Shown here: positions 36,301-49,785 of the stretch, piece by piece
Numbering within the stretch: position 1 is the stretch's first letter
Layout of the letters: every line of letters starts with the position of its first letter
Source: Harmothoe impar
Taxonomy: Eukaryota; Annelida; Polychaeta; Phyllodocida; Polynoidae
Length of the DNA: 64,000 nt
Reading direction: 5' to 3'
NCBI GenBank assembly: GCA_947462335.1
Contig: OX381708.1
Location: 42,039,377 to 42,103,376 of the forward strand
The notes under the pieces: model-generated
The model's input: only the letters and a program-made list of their open reading frames with translations
What the model was told of the DNA's origin: nothing
Database searches by the model: none
Position numbers and translations under genes: made by a program

Positions 36301-38621
36301 GGGGGGAAAGCGAATACAAAATTCACTTCAAAATACATAACCAAGCATGTGTTATTGCCACGAATTCAGCCCGTAGACTTCTACAATGCAATGGCTGGCC
36401 TGTGCCACTATATAAGCGTTATAACCCTAATGCATGGAGCATGTCATGTTAACAGCTAATGCCCCTTTCCTCCCTCGATGCTCACACTTCGTGCCAAATG
36501 ACAAAAATCACAAAACATTTCAGTTCTGCCCAATTAGCCAGCAGAGGCTCCCTTGCTGATGTGCCATGGGCTAACATGCTCGGGAGGTCAGAGTACCAAG
36601 AGCTGGGGCCCATTACTACAATTGTTCTGTGCTGGCAATGAATAAATATGCCTGGTGCCAGGTAGGAGTAATATATGGGCTGTCAACATGTGTGTCGGGG
36701 ATGGGGTCAGGACCTAATGCATGGGTTAATGGTTGATATGGGAGTGGGTGGGTAGTAACACAGGCGACACCTACCTTAGGTGGGCTTGGCAAGGCAAGAG
36801 GCATGGAATTCGACCAGTTAGGGTGCCATTTATTTTCTGTCCAATGTATTTACTTTTGCTGTTTACTTCCATTTTATTATTTGAGAAACTGAGGGGAAAG
36901 CTGAGACGGACAGTGGATCTTTTATTGAGGAGGTTGAAGCTCGACATGGCCAGATTGGAAAGCACAGGTCTACACAGTTTCCGGCACAGCGCAGCTTTTA
37001 TTATTATCATTATCATCTTTCTTTCATATCTCTTTCACGGTCTTCTCTTTTTATCTCTTCTCAAATCTTCCTTTTTAACTCCCAACACTTTTATCTTAAT
37101 TTGTCCCAAACCTTGTTTTTCTGGTGGGCCCATTTCTTAAAGTGTTCCTTTGATTGTCTGTGGCTCCTGGGTGGAACCCTTGGGTTTGCCTGTCAGCTTT
37201 GGTTTGTCCACAGTTTATTTCAACATTTTATAATGAAGAGGAGAACCTTTCCAACCACTCTCCAGTATTACCAACACGCACTACATTGAACTTGCATGTT
37301 AATCAGCATGATAAAGGTTTATAGGGCCACTACAGGTCATGGCTTACCTTTAATGACCAGGTGAATCACTCACCTGGGCTATAGGTAAGCCGCCATTAAT
37401 GTCCAATAAATCCAGGCCTATGGTACCTCCAGGTGGGAGGAGGTGGGACGTATGGGGAGCCACCATGGTAAAACATGAAAGGTCCTTTACAGGGAACAGT
37501 CTATTTTTACAGATTGACATTTAAGTGTGCAATTGAACATAGTATAAACGTTAGCCTTGTTTAGGGAGAGTTTGGTGAGAATCTACCCTTGGCATTCTTA
37601 GAAAGCTTTTTGTGAAAATGTGTAGAAAGTTAACAACGGCATGCATGTTGTATATATGTGCAGATAAAATATAAGTGCCCCCACGGTTCTAGCCCAGGGC
37701 TACATTGCACCTTTTCTAATTCCATGTTAAAGCTATCCATTACTCATGCTATTGCACACTATGCCCCAGCTAGGGCGAGACTAGCACGCTTATCAGTGTA
37801 TTCCTGCTACAAAGGTTCTGGCTATGATGGGGCGCTATACCAGAGAGGCAAATAATCACTTTATTTCCATGACCATATGGTGACTCACAGGAAGCAGAGG
37901 GACTAGGATGAGGAGCGCGGGGTGGGGGGGGGGGGGGGGGGGGTCAGAGAGAGGGGTCAGTAGGCTGTAGGTACACATTCAGGTATTTACCTATACTGGA
38001 GGCGAGGTCAGGGGTATAGAGCCGGACCTCAGGTGGTCTATTGTCCTACACAACACAGACAAGGCCCTGTCTATATATCAATATACTGACCTACATGTGT
38101 ATACCATTGAGCCTCAGGTAAAGCTGTGGTTTCCTTATTTAGCCCATATCTGAATATCATCAATGGAAATGTAGCCTTCGGTATGACATTGTCTCACCTA
38201 GACCTACTTCAAAACTGGTGTTTACACATTTATGAAATACAAACAGTATCTGTATCATAAGTAGGAAAGACCACACAACCCTAACTGTGATCGTGGAGCT
38301 CATGCGAGCCCTAGGAATCCAAAGAGGATGGACGCCTATAAAATATTTAAACACAGTTTTGATCTATACACATATATACAGGGAGCATTCACAAATGATG
38401 TCACCTGTTTTTGGACTCTTTTTCACAACCCACCTACCCTCTAGCAGGTGTGTCGTTTCTGAACCTTCCCACATTCGGCGATATCAAAGTCAAACCAAAC
38501 CAACTTTTATGAAGTACTTACCTAGCACATTTCAGAAAACCCCATACCCCGACCCCTATTTATGTATTCGGGTGCATCATACTCGTGAGTCAACAGTCAT
38601 TGTTGCATGACTAGCTGTGCA
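30356..38621 (+). other. Probable start of a long first intron
   Basis: It begins with the GTGAG donor. No coding exon can be supported. It contains a C/T-rich stretch (31540-31860), poly-G runs at about 32019-32036 and 37922-37943, an AT-rich region, and a block at 36430-36660 with clustered regulatory-type words. The open frames are composition artefacts. Confidence 0.4.
36430..36660. promoter_or_regulatory. Candidate intronic enhancer block
   Basis: This stretch lacks repeats. It contains GCTAATGCCCC, CCAATTAGCC, the SOX-type ACAATTGTTC and TAAATATGCCTGG within about 200 bp. Clustering of homeodomain and SOX-like sites is typical of developmental enhancers. There is no direct evidence of function. 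Confidence 0.25.
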
Positions 38622-39837
38622 TAGGGTAGGTTCACCCTGAGTCAAACTCATACCTTGAGTCAACCACTTTCGACATGAAATAACAAGTTCAGTATGCATC
38701 TGGTGACAATAAACTCTTAAGAATTAAAGAATTGAAGTGTTTTCCAAATATATACTGCACATTGCATCTGCATCATCACTCTTTTTCATACTGTAAAATC
38801 AGTGAAAAGTACCCCTGTTTGACCTGTTTTGACAAACAGAGAATGAGAATCTCTCCACTATTCATACTCTTTGGTAGTTGATTTGAAGTATTTGTCCCTT
38901 TCATACAAAGAGTCGATTGGTTTGTGAGCTGGATGTGTATCTAAATTACACAAATCATGACTTTATTGAGCAAAATTAATTTCCTAAATTATATTTAGGA
39001 CTGATTTCGTAAGGTATACCCATTTCACCTTAAGTCAGCCATCAATTCACCCTAAGTCAGCCACCTCATACCCTAAGTCAACCATGGGATTTTCTTCTCT
39101 AGAATCCCCCCTGGAATTCCCTCACCCTAAATTTTTGTTGAACAACTTTCCCCCTACCCTTGTGAATACTTCCTCCTCCCAGAATATCCTCTTCTACTAT
39201 AAGGTTAAGGATAGCAGGCTTACTTGTGTGGTGCATAGAGGGAAAGGGTGAAATGCAAAAAGAGGGGGGGGAGGGGGTGAGGGGGCAGAGCCCGTGATAT
39301 ATTCAATAGAACTCCATATGGCATGTCTATAATGTTACATTTAGTCCTCATTGCTCATACAAGTAAGATCTACGTGTATTGATAGCTCATAATGCATTTG
39401 TATTCACCTGAGGTACAGTACTGACTTTGTCTTGATTATTCCATATTCAACAAATCGTTTTCTTCTCTATTGTTAGTTGTAACATATTGATATATGATGC
39501 ATGCATTCATGTCAGCCAATTCATTGATGAAAATCAGGAAATTACTGGTTCATTCTACATATTTCTGGTGGTTGTAGTATGGCTGACTCAAGGTGCATTT
39601 TGGCTGACTTAGGGTGAAAAGGGGCAATTCTGAATACTCTGATAAATCATGTAATTAAATACTGTAAACTGGTATATGGCATTGTAAATCATCATGAATG
39701 TTATTCTCCAGAGCAATACCTAAAGTTTGGTTCAATTCTGAAGGATATGCACAAAAGACTCTAGGAGCAATTAGATCTGAAAGGTAGCTCATGAAAAAAC
39801 ATGGATCAGACCGGTTGAAAGTGGTGAACCTACCCTA
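38622..39837. mobile_element. TA-flanked non-autonomous transposon with AGTCA subterminal repeats
   Basis: Perfect 15-bp inverted ends: TAGGGTAGGTTCACC (38622-38636) and GGTGAACCTACCCTA (39823-39837). The outer TA on each side is probably the target duplication. Inside the left half are five direct copies close to CACCCTAAGTCAGCCA (38633, 38652, 39026, 39048, 39070); the right half has two inverted copies (39580-39595 and 39601-39616). Such arrays are often transposase-binding sites. No transposase frame. Confidence 0.72.
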
Positions 39838-41940
39838 CTACCCTCCCAGTGGATAGCTCAGATTCACGTTCGTCATGTCAGTCTACCAGTCCTCCCACTT
39901 AGGGCTTATCAACAAAATACACAAGGAGAAACCGGAACCAATCGTAAACAAATATCAATAATGCACCAGGGCAATCCCATAATACCTCACCCATTTCATG
40001 ATAGCAGTTAATAATTGATGACGTCAACACACGTCATAGCATATGTACACATGTTCTGATCTAATCTAATGCATAATCATCCAGTAACGCCAGACTATTA
40101 TTCTTCCCCTGGCTTAGGGTCTGATTTAGAATGAGGCCTGCAGTATGTGGCCCTAAGTCATGCTTTTATGTATTTGCTGGATATTAAATCCAGTTAAATC
40201 TCATAAAGTGGTACAGTGGTCAATAAAGTGAGTTCATCTCATGAAATTCCTAGAAAAGATGGATGATCCACTGCACATTAAGGCCACTTCCTAACCCCAG
40301 AGATCTGTAGATATGACTCTAACAGTGTTTAAGCTAGTGTACTAACAGAAAAGGCAGGAGCTGTAAAACGGCAATCCAGACTTTTTTTTTCCCAAATGAT
40401 GTGTGTGTGTGTGTGAGGACAACCGCAGGAAATGTTACCAAATGGGTGCACGGGCCTGCCTTGTCAAGGGACAAACATGTGAGTAACCAAGCCAGGTGTA
40501 AAACATACAGCAGTGCCTTTGCCTGAAGAGGAGATAAGCATACTTGACTGGCTGCCTTTAAAGGTCCCATGTCTTGTGTGTGTGATCTTCTCGAATGTCC
40601 CCACTCCTATCGTTACGATTGGCTGGAGATACACGACATGCCCCATGGGGATATGTGGTTTCCGAATGACACCGGTGCATAGCATTGGCTGTGGGTTGAT
40701 ATAACTGATTAAGTCAGTAGTGGGGAGGGTGAGGAAGGAGGGATGCCTGTGGGTAGGGAGGTGGGAGGGGTGAGGTCATGGATACCCCCACCTGCCCCGG
40801 GACATTCTCATCATGAGTCATATACTGTACCCCTCACCTGAGTCACATGGTAGGAACAGTATAGGCGCATGATAGACGTGTCCCTGATTTAGTTATTCAA
40901 ACTGCCGTGTGTCCTACCACATCAGGTATTCCAGGAATTCCTGGCATTCCTGGGCAGTTGAATAGCTAATGATAGTGACGCAGGGAGGAGGGAGGGGGTG
41001 TTGGGAATTGCATGTCAGGGTTTGGAGGAGGCTTTTGAGCTCAGAACAGGCAAACTGCACCACAGTGGCATTTACTTTTGGAGCGATCTTTTTGTTTCAA
41101 AAGGGTTGATCACATTGAGAGCTCTCTCTCTCTATACATATCTGTGAATATTTTGTAATAATCAGACAGAATATTAACTCTCTCAAATGCCAATCAGATT
41201 AATTCAGATGTGATCGGATATTCATAAATATTATTTGAACTGATCTTCTGACAGGAACGAGATCTAAAGGGCAGTGGCGGCCAATTTGACGTCCAAACAT
41301 GACATTTTCCTGTTGTTATGGTTACATAAAGCTTCTGCTGCAGAAATTTCAATATGTTCACTTCAGTCCCCGAATGTGAGAGTCGAAACGTAGTCTAGGG
41401 TATCAGCAGCAGTAAGACCTGAGGAGCCCTATTGCCAGTATTGGAGGACTATCACCTGTCCCAGACAGGTATCCAATGGTACAGGATATGAGTCAGCAGT
41501 GATCTTTTATCTCACGTGTGGTATGGGTTCCCCTTATCACTCTCTCCATAGCCCATGCATGTGTGTAGGCTCTCCCCCCACCTGCCCATTCCCTCATTTC
41601 CTCCTTTTTTATCTTCACGTGTCCTACAAGTATAAGAGCACTTTTTTTTGTTATGTGAACCATGCCACCCTCTAGGTGTGCTAGACTTACACGCGTCAAT
41701 GTGAATTACCCATCCAGTCGGCCTAGGCCAGTGAGCCGGATCAGACAGGGAGCAGCTGGGGAGCAGCTCCACCCAGCTTCATACCGCTACTTCGGCATGT
41801 CTACTTGTTTTCTTAATGACCTTGTTAAGTCTTTAATTCTACTTATTGTTACATCTCTGTTCCCCATCATTGCAGCAAATAGCAAATACTTCCTCCCATG
41901 TCCATGTATGTATATCAAAGTAAATTCATAAAAGTCCCTA
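39838..41940. other. Gene-free intronic/intergenic stretch
   Basis: No exon seen. It contains a (TG)n tract near 40401-40414, a perfect palindrome CCAGGAATTCCTGG at 40931-40944 and a CT tract near 41121-41134. Confidence 0.35.
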
Positions 41941-41949
41941 TGACTATGC

Positions 41950-42158
<209 letters not shown>

Positions 42159-42549
42159 TATGAAAATTATCATTATCACAATTATATCCTCTTAGTGCGC
42201 TATTCTATAGCTGCTGCCTATTAGATTCTTTGACATTGGGTTTTCCGTTATTGTCATCTACAATATCATTATACACAATGTCGATGTTAATTAGATTAAT
42301 TGTGTTACCGCAGACAGTTGCCATTTGTTTCCTGACTACGGACGACAACATGAGCCAACACAATTCTGTGTGGATTAAAAAAGAACAGTACTCCCTCCTA
42401 ATAATAGTGTCCTTATTTCTTTGTCCCAGTGTCTAGTGCTTTGTCTGCATGTCTAGATGGTGCTGAAGGCAGATTGCAGTGGTATGCAGGAAACTGGTTT
42501 CCTTTTAAAAGAAATGATATTATGATGTTGTTTTAAGCAGCATAAGCAT

Positions 42550-42722
42550 GCTCTTTTTACCTGGAAACCCCTCCTGTATTCATCATCATGAATAGGATCA
42601 TTGTATGAATAGGGTAGATTATTGTCTATGACAGATGCTCTTTCTACCTGGAAACCCCTCCTGTATTCATCATTATGAATAGGATCATTGTATCAATAGG
42701 GTAAATTATTGTCTATGACAGA
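42550..42722. repeat. Tandem duplication, 87-bp unit, two copies
   Basis: Two head-to-tail copies, 42550-42636 and 42637 to about 42722, differ at only a few positions. Each contains the near-palindrome TATTCATCATCATGAATA. The high similarity suggests a recent local duplication. Confidence 0.85.
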
Positions 42723-45700
42723 GCCTTATTAAAGGGCTCCGCTCCTTATACATTCCCTATTACGACTGAATACAGGTCTATATTTATGTGTGTGTATAAG
42801 GCTAAGGAGTCACACTGTCGTCATTAGGCCTACCTTAATTATCCAGGGATGGCGATATAGTTGTGCATGCATATCATATGCATAATGGTACAGCCTTCTA
42901 TCCCCAAGCTGATAGTATAGCCCTCCCTAAAGTCAATTAATGCATTAACCAACGGTCTTTGTATTTATATTATCTATGCTGTATTGTATTTAGATTAGTC
43001 AGCGACACAGTCACTGTAATCTAATATATAGTGTGATTATTTAGCCATCATCGGGACCAACAGTTATTGTCTTCGTAAGGCCGTTCTATAGAAAGGATGT
43101 GCTGCACATTTATAAGTGATGTGTCTGCTGCTCTATGAACCAATATGATGTGGTATCTACTCATACATTACCATGTATAATCGATTGTAGAAGTAATTAA
43201 AGAAGATTCATAGTATTGTGATCTATTATTTATTATCAAATATATATTATATTGAGATAAGTTTAGAAATGTTGTCATGTCTGCAATCCCTATAATGCTC
43301 CAAAATATGCTCATAACATTCCGTATAATAATCTAGAGTGAATGGATAGCAATATGATCCCCAACCTCTCCGTAGGGCCGTAATAGGACCTCAGGGGAAG
43401 AGGGCTATTTTAAAGTACCTGCTCGGCTACTTAAGGTCGCGCCATATATGTACAGCCAGGCCAACAGTAAATCGTCTCTTCTATATGTGACATTTTATGT
43501 AGCATCGGAATATACGTAATATAGATGGCTACAGTATTTCCTATCCAATAATGTTGTACAGTATAGGCAGCAAAGCTATGGGCGGGTAATTGGTCTTTCC
43601 AACTGAGCTCTTGGGAACTTACCCCAATATTATGCTTGTAGAGGAGCATATCATACAGCATGAGACATTTTTGTAGCATTTATACAAGTAAAAAAAGTAT
43701 GATCCTAATACTGCTCCAAGCAATCAAGCAATATGGGAGATATTTTTCTTCTCGGGCGCGAATCCGTTGCTTTTACCATGGTCTACAAACGAGCACAGCT
43801 GATTACAGTTCTGTGTTAATTCCACTCCAGCTCTCGAACCGTAAGTCATTAGTACAAATTAGACCCAGCAGACAATTGGCAATTAAAACCCGAGTTGCAG
43901 GGACATGTATGTGTGGGCACAGTCATAGAAGTGCTCCAACAAATGAGGATAAATTCAAATTACCACTTCTAGCAGGGGAGGAATTCAGAGGAGGTCCATT
44001 ATGTTGTCACTGAGAATGGTTTGACTGTATGGATGATATCAAGGTAATATCTAAAAATACTTACACAGATTTCTCGCAAAACAGTTATGGAGGAGCATTA
44101 CTAGGGGTGTCCAACAAATGGATATTAATTTGGATAAGCACTAGCAGAGAGCCCTCATCTGAACTCGATATAATTAGAAGTGAGGAATCATATTGAATAG
44201 TATTCCAGGCTGTGGCCTGAACCTGCAGTTGAAGCTGGTATTAATTGATAATTGTAATCGAACGACTGTTAATTCAAAACATCAGCCAACCAAGGCTTTC
44301 GCTGCATGTTAATTCAGATATTCCAGAAGAGTGTTTTAACGATTTTTAAGTTCTTTGGGGCAGCAGACTAACCATAGCTAACTTTTGAGCTGAACTTTAA
44401 ATAGTAGGGAGCTAGCTTCCATAAATAATTCAGGACCTGACTCAAAATCACTAAATCTTAGACACCCACTCCTTGACTACTTTCTGTATGCCATATCGTA
44501 ACGTCATTTGTGAATTATCCATATATAACCTCGCGTTGATATATTGAAGGGATGCCATCTTGGTAGACCTTTGGTTATAAGATAAAAAGATAGGAAGACC
44601 TATTCACCTTTCCTTGAAAGGCTTCCCACTAACTCAGGGATGCTCAGGCCACCAGTAGCCGCATGAGCAGCTCCAGTGGTCTGTATATACAATGAGCTGC
44701 TCATCCATCACTAATACCGTCTGAGAGCTGCTCAATGTGTAGTATATGCCACTATAGCGTGTATGTTGGCTAGGTAATTGAATGTACCAGTGTTCAATTG
44801 CTATGTATCGATTCTACACAAGGCACGTAATGATATTTCAGAAATAAATATATGACCTCTCACCTTCATTTCCGTTGGTGTAAGGTCTTAAGCTTGAAGT
44901 GCAATCTCTAGTCTATACGTTGCTTTACTGACCTGTTATTGCCAGCCATGCAATACTCGAAAGTAATCAAGTAAAAGTACAAATAAGACTGCAACTATAC
45001 AGATCAATCTAGTCAGGAATTTCTAGGAAAGCTATGCAGTGTGAGATGTTTTCAACGTGGATGGTTTTCATTTCCACATATTGGAGGACTGGGCAAAGGG
45101 CATGCACATCCTTGTCACAACTGAATCCCAAGGGATATCAAGGCAGCTCTGCAGTTGTATGGAGTACGAGTAGATATACTGATATCCGCTGGTCATTCAC
45201 CAGTATACCCTATTGGTGTGTTTCTATGAGTATCCAGAACATTCTATGTTATGTCGTATACCAATGTATATACATGCAAAACCCTTACATAATTCACATG
45301 ACTATTCATATCTGTGCATTTTACATATTATTACAGTTAATGCAACCAGAGGCTCAGTGCACATTTCGCTATTGGACATTGAGGAATGCTTTGAAAATAT
45401 AGATATGCAGCTCCTGTGTCCTATTACAACATTTACATTATGTGCTGCAGTATGGAACATGGGGACATGATGCACCTGCAGTGCCTGCAGGTCTGGTAGT
45501 GGTAGTTAGGAGTCAGTTTAAGGGGGAGGTAGCTGTGGCTGTGAAGAGTAATCTGGACACTGGAGGAGGCCCTGAGGCCCTGAGCAGGATTCCTCCAGCT
45601 ATAGTCCATCTACAAATAGCTGGCACCCCATACCCTACTATGTATCGCATATTCATGCTTCAAAGAATGCAATAGAAATCTCTCGAAACCATTTGAAATA

Positions 45701-48094
45701 TAATTATGCTGAATCGCAAAAGATTTGTGTTTGAGGCACAGCTACATGTGTTTTCACCATACTGGTTAGATACGCTCCTTGTACATGTACTTAAAAGACA
45801 GAATACTGCCTGGCAGTATATCCAAAATCCTAGCCATGAATCTCGGTATCCCCCCCCCCCCATATAGTTACGTAACATGCTTTTATATTAACATATAAAA
45901 CATACGTATGACATATGGCAAAATAAGGTACGGAATATGATGGAAGATTCTGCAGCAGGAGCTTCACATACTGTAGACCTACTCCCAGTAGTGAGACCCT
46001 ATAAGCCTGATCAGAGCCCACCCCCTCCTCCTCCCACCTCCCCCTCCATTGTGTGAGTGGGGACATCCCTCCTTGTGCTTAACTTTACATCCGGGGACCC
46101 ACACTAATGAGACTTAGATAGGGCCTGGCCCCCTCAATGGGCAGAGGGGAGGTCCTTCTACAGCCCGGGGCCTCCTTTAATAGTATGTGACAGGGCACTT
46201 TACCTGGACCTGGGGGTGCTCTGAGATGATGGGAGGTAGTCCTTAGATCTATATGGACTAATACGGGAGTGCCTCTTCATGGTGTGATGTGAATATACAC
46301 CATATCAGATGGATATGGGTTAATGCATACATGTGGCATATGAAAAATAAATGTAGTGGGCTGTCACAAGCCTAAAATGTATCGGTAACATGTGGCTACA
46401 CCTGTTATGAATTTCCCTGATATCTGTGGGCTGATATGTATACATACAGTAGGGCTTGTCCGCTTGTATAGACTTTTGTCATATTAGATATTTTGAATTT
46501 GTTTATATAAGTGTGCAGCTCCCGTTATGTACTTGATTAGCTGTACCCTGTGACATTTAATTGTATTTTCAGCCGATCAGTGTGTAGCATAGATCTACAT
46601 TATAATTATATAGATCATTCTCAAAGAAAGCTCATTCGAATGCTAATCATAGCCTCACATTATTATACTAGCCGTCTGATATCATCCACTAGAATTAAAT
46701 GTGTCCTCATTTTAGGTTAACACAAAGTGAAATTGACCTATAATATTTCACACGAGACCACTTGAGATTGCTCTCATGGTGTGGGAACTTTCGCTAATTG
46801 GATGGCATTACCAATATTGACCATGCCTGCTTGGGCGTCCTCGGCTGTCCTTGAGACTTCCCCCAATATTCTGCTAAGTCCTGCATCTTAAGCACGACAT
46901 ACATGACACCACAGAAGCCAGCCATGTGAACCAGTCAGGACTCAATAATAAGTGTTTCAATTCTAACTTCACAACCCCAATTATTGAGACGCTTTCCTAA
47001 AAAGGCCTACATTTCGTAACAATATCTCCGATGATATAATTATATATGTTTGTAATTTCCAGAAATAGATACAAAACGATGTATACAAATAGCATATTGA
47101 TCTGTCCTTCTTGATACATATCACATTGACCTGTCCAACCACATTTAAAACCATCATGTAACATTTATTTTGTGTTCGTATAATATATTTAAGGACATGT
47201 GTATGTGCGTCTTAACTAGGAGGCGTCTGCACTGCTTATGTTGAGAACGACACTGGGTACATATTGGATTTTTTAAATGATCCCTTCACTGCCTACTCAA
47301 GTACCTAATGATCTTTTTATCTCTAATTAGCTCATTCTGCCTTTGGGTAATTGCTTTGATAACATCCAATTGTTCTCATTAGGTATAGCACTGGAAAAAA
47401 TACCATATCAAAGCAGCCTCATTAATCAAAGTGAAGTGGATCTATCAACTGGAAAATCTATTCTTCCTCTTGGTAATCTGCGATGTGTAGTATGTATCCC
47501 AGGTTCATAGAAGACGCACTTAGATCATCATAAGCTAAGTCTTACACGTTACTGCTCCGTAATGAACATACATATTGTCCTACATAAATTACCAAAGGGG
47601 TTTGAAAGTAGATGGACCTTTGTACCTTCCTGTCCAGAGGCTGTGATATTAATCCTTGATGTTTCTAAAACAACTTAAAGACTGGTTATTTTCTAACCAC
47701 AAGAGGAGTCCAAATTAGTTTGGCCGCCCACCTCCATCCACATTTGTATGAAATTCCACTTTCCCACTCATCATGACTCATTGGTGTTTGAAAACTAAAC
47801 TGAGTAATCATCTTTATTCTGTTGTGTACTGGGAAATCATTATGGCGAGGGTCGGAGAGGGAGTGCGTAATACATGTACAGCCAGTATAAGGGCCCAGTC
47901 TAAGAAGTTTGATAAGAAAAGTTAGAGCTGACTTTCCTTTTATGCCTCTCAATTATCCTATATAGGTCTAAAATGTCCCAAGTAGCTGAGCTCATATACC
48001 CATCTCCACCTTACACCCCACACGTCCCTTGTAGCTCCATCTTCTTCCTCTGTTGTTATCCTTGAAGGGTTGTGGCAGTCTTTCGGCTTCACCC
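42723..48094. other. Gene-free stretch rich in homeodomain-type sites
   Basis: No exon supported. Two sub-blocks (43780-44340 and 46560-47060) have little repeat character and many ATTA/TAAT words and look like candidate regulatory DNA. A poly-C run lies at 45850-45861. A cluster of GAGCAGCT words is at 44665-44733. Confidence 0.35.
43780..44340. promoter_or_regulatory. Candidate enhancer block with dense TTAATT sites
   Basis: At least eight TAATT/ATTAA-type homeodomain cores occur within about 560 bp, for example CAATTGGCAATTAAAA, GATATTAATTTGG and TATTAATTGATAATTG. There are no transposon ends and no simple repeat. It suggests a regulatory element; conservation has not been tested. Confidence 0.3.
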
Positions 48095-48315
48095 TACACT
48101 CTAAGAACAGTGTGTTGTGGGAACATGCTTAAAGAGTAACACACATAAATTTGCAACACACTTTGAGATTTAACACACTTATGAATTGTAACACACTTTT
48201 TGTCAACTCACTTACCTGCTTACACACTTGTGGTCAGAGAGGTTTGTATCATATACAAAAGGGGGCAGCAGCAGTAAATGTCTATCATGCACCTATGCTA
48301 CATTCTTACAGCCAT

Positions 48316-48420
48316 ATAGTAGCTGTCGCAGTGGCTCAGTAGGCAAGTCGTTGGACTGAGAACTTAAAGATCCCTGGCTCGATTCCCAATGGGGCTCTCT
48401 GTCAAATGGAAATGTTTATT
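48316..48420 (+). repeat. tRNA-derived SINE segment
   Basis: An A-box-like TGGCTCAGTAGG (about 48332) and a B-box-like GGCTCGATTCCC (about 48377) are spaced as in tRNA genes, but without full cloverleaf pairing or a terminator. It is a SINE head rather than a functional tRNA. It lies inside the larger transposon. Confidence 0.6.
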
Positions 48421-49035
48421 TTCTAAGAAGGACCATAATATTTTAGCCCCCCCCCCCTCAAGAAGGGTCAAATTTCTTTTCCACCTCAGGAGAGGTTGAA
48501 CTGTTTTACAACCCCCTCCCCAACCAATCTCCTCTACTACAATGAAAGATATGACACCTATTTAATAGGGGTTAAATGCAATGAGATACATACAAAAACT
48601 GTATTATTTGAATCTCATTGAATGAGCAAACTCACTCAATCCATATTGGAAATAGATGGGAAGTTTTTTCTCTTCAACTATACACACATGTTCTTTGCGT
48701 AAACCAAATAACCATCACATGTAAGATCTTATTAGAGGTTCTGCAAGGCTGTAAAAGCAGGGCTTATTAATAGCTGATTAACTATTGTCTTTATAATAGA
48801 TATCAAACCCTGCAAATTATGTTATTATTAGTCAGTGCATTGGCATCCCTCAATAAGGGCGGTCTTTGTATTGTCTAAGAACCACTTCATGTCATAACAT
48901 ATTAATCCCCAAGGTAAGTTATATAGCTTACTGGTAACTGGTAAGAAGTTGTGTGATCTTTGAGAATACTTTGTGTCTCCTCACTGTTGTGTGTTCTGGT
49001 ACCTATTTGAGGGGGGAATACACCATGATTGTACA

Positions 49036-49440
49036 AGGAGATTTGGTGGCCTAATGAGCAAGTCGCTGGAGAAGTATGTGAGAGGTGCTGGGTTCGATCC
49101 CCAGAGAAGACCTGGCACCAAATCTTCCCAAGTGAAACAAGTTGTCCTGACAAGAGTCACGTCTGTAAGTTGGTGCTGGTCTCCCATGAGACTTGCACCG
49201 ATCCGCTTCAACCCGTAGAAGCATAATACACTTGCGACTGGTAAAGAGATAGCAGATATCAGTGTTGATGAAGGTGGTCCTAGCCGGGAGGGGAAAAGGC
49301 TGCAATGGACCACTGGAGACACTGAGAAAAGGTTGTGAGAGCAGCCATCCCACGCTATCTGACGGTGGTACGGTCATGGCACATTGCGCCACAGTCACCA
49401 GTTGGTTATCAGGTGTGTCAGTTTCGCCAGGGTCAGAAGC
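49036..49440 (+). repeat. tRNA-derived SINE with structured body
   Basis: The A-box-like TGGCCTAATGAGCAAGT and B-box GGTTCGATCCCC (about 49091-49102) are followed by a 300-bp body. The body contains a 28-nt two-part hairpin at 49172-49199 (GGTGC/GCACC outer, GTCTC/GAGAC inner). The body looks like the shared central domain of an animal SINE superfamily, but I cannot name which. 3' end uncertain. Confidence 0.55.
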
Positions 49441-49689
49441 TAGGATGTGTTCACAGTGGTTGACTAAGACTTGTTTACTGTCAATACAAACTCAGTTTTG
49501 ATATAATCTTCTATTCCCACTTTTATTGTGAGCGGTTCAATAAGCACTTTTCTTAGATATAAGAAGCCTTTAAAAGTGATACACACAGTATATGCACAGT
49601 ATGAACATGAATAGCCCTAACAAAAAATTAAATAAATCTATACTAATTTAACTGTTAACCCATGTAGAAAGTAATCATATTTAATATTG

Positions 49690-49785
49690 AGAAAAAAATA
49701 TTTGTCAAGGGATTCGAACCTGCATGGACAGGACTCATGTGCCAGCACCTAGACAACTCAGCCATGGCACCTGACATACTCTGTG
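49690..49785 (-). repeat. tRNA-derived SINE segment, minus strand
   Basis: On the minus strand: GGTGCCATGGCTGAGTTG, then a long variable-arm-like spacer, then GGTTCGAATCCC. This resembles a Leu/Ser-type tRNA with A and B boxes. Anticodon-arm pairing is poor, so I call it a SINE head rather than a tRNA gene. Confidence 0.55.

Noticed and set aside
36733..37140. 135-residue open frame with hydrophobic segments
   Set aside because: Hydrophobicity comes from a T-rich low-complexity stretch; no family motif, no signal-peptide logic, no splice support.
43660..44013. 117-residue open frame
   Set aside because: No recognisable domain; it overlaps the homeodomain-site-rich block and looks non-coding.
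45034..45402. 122-residue open frame
   Set aside because: No family resemblance and a low-information composition.
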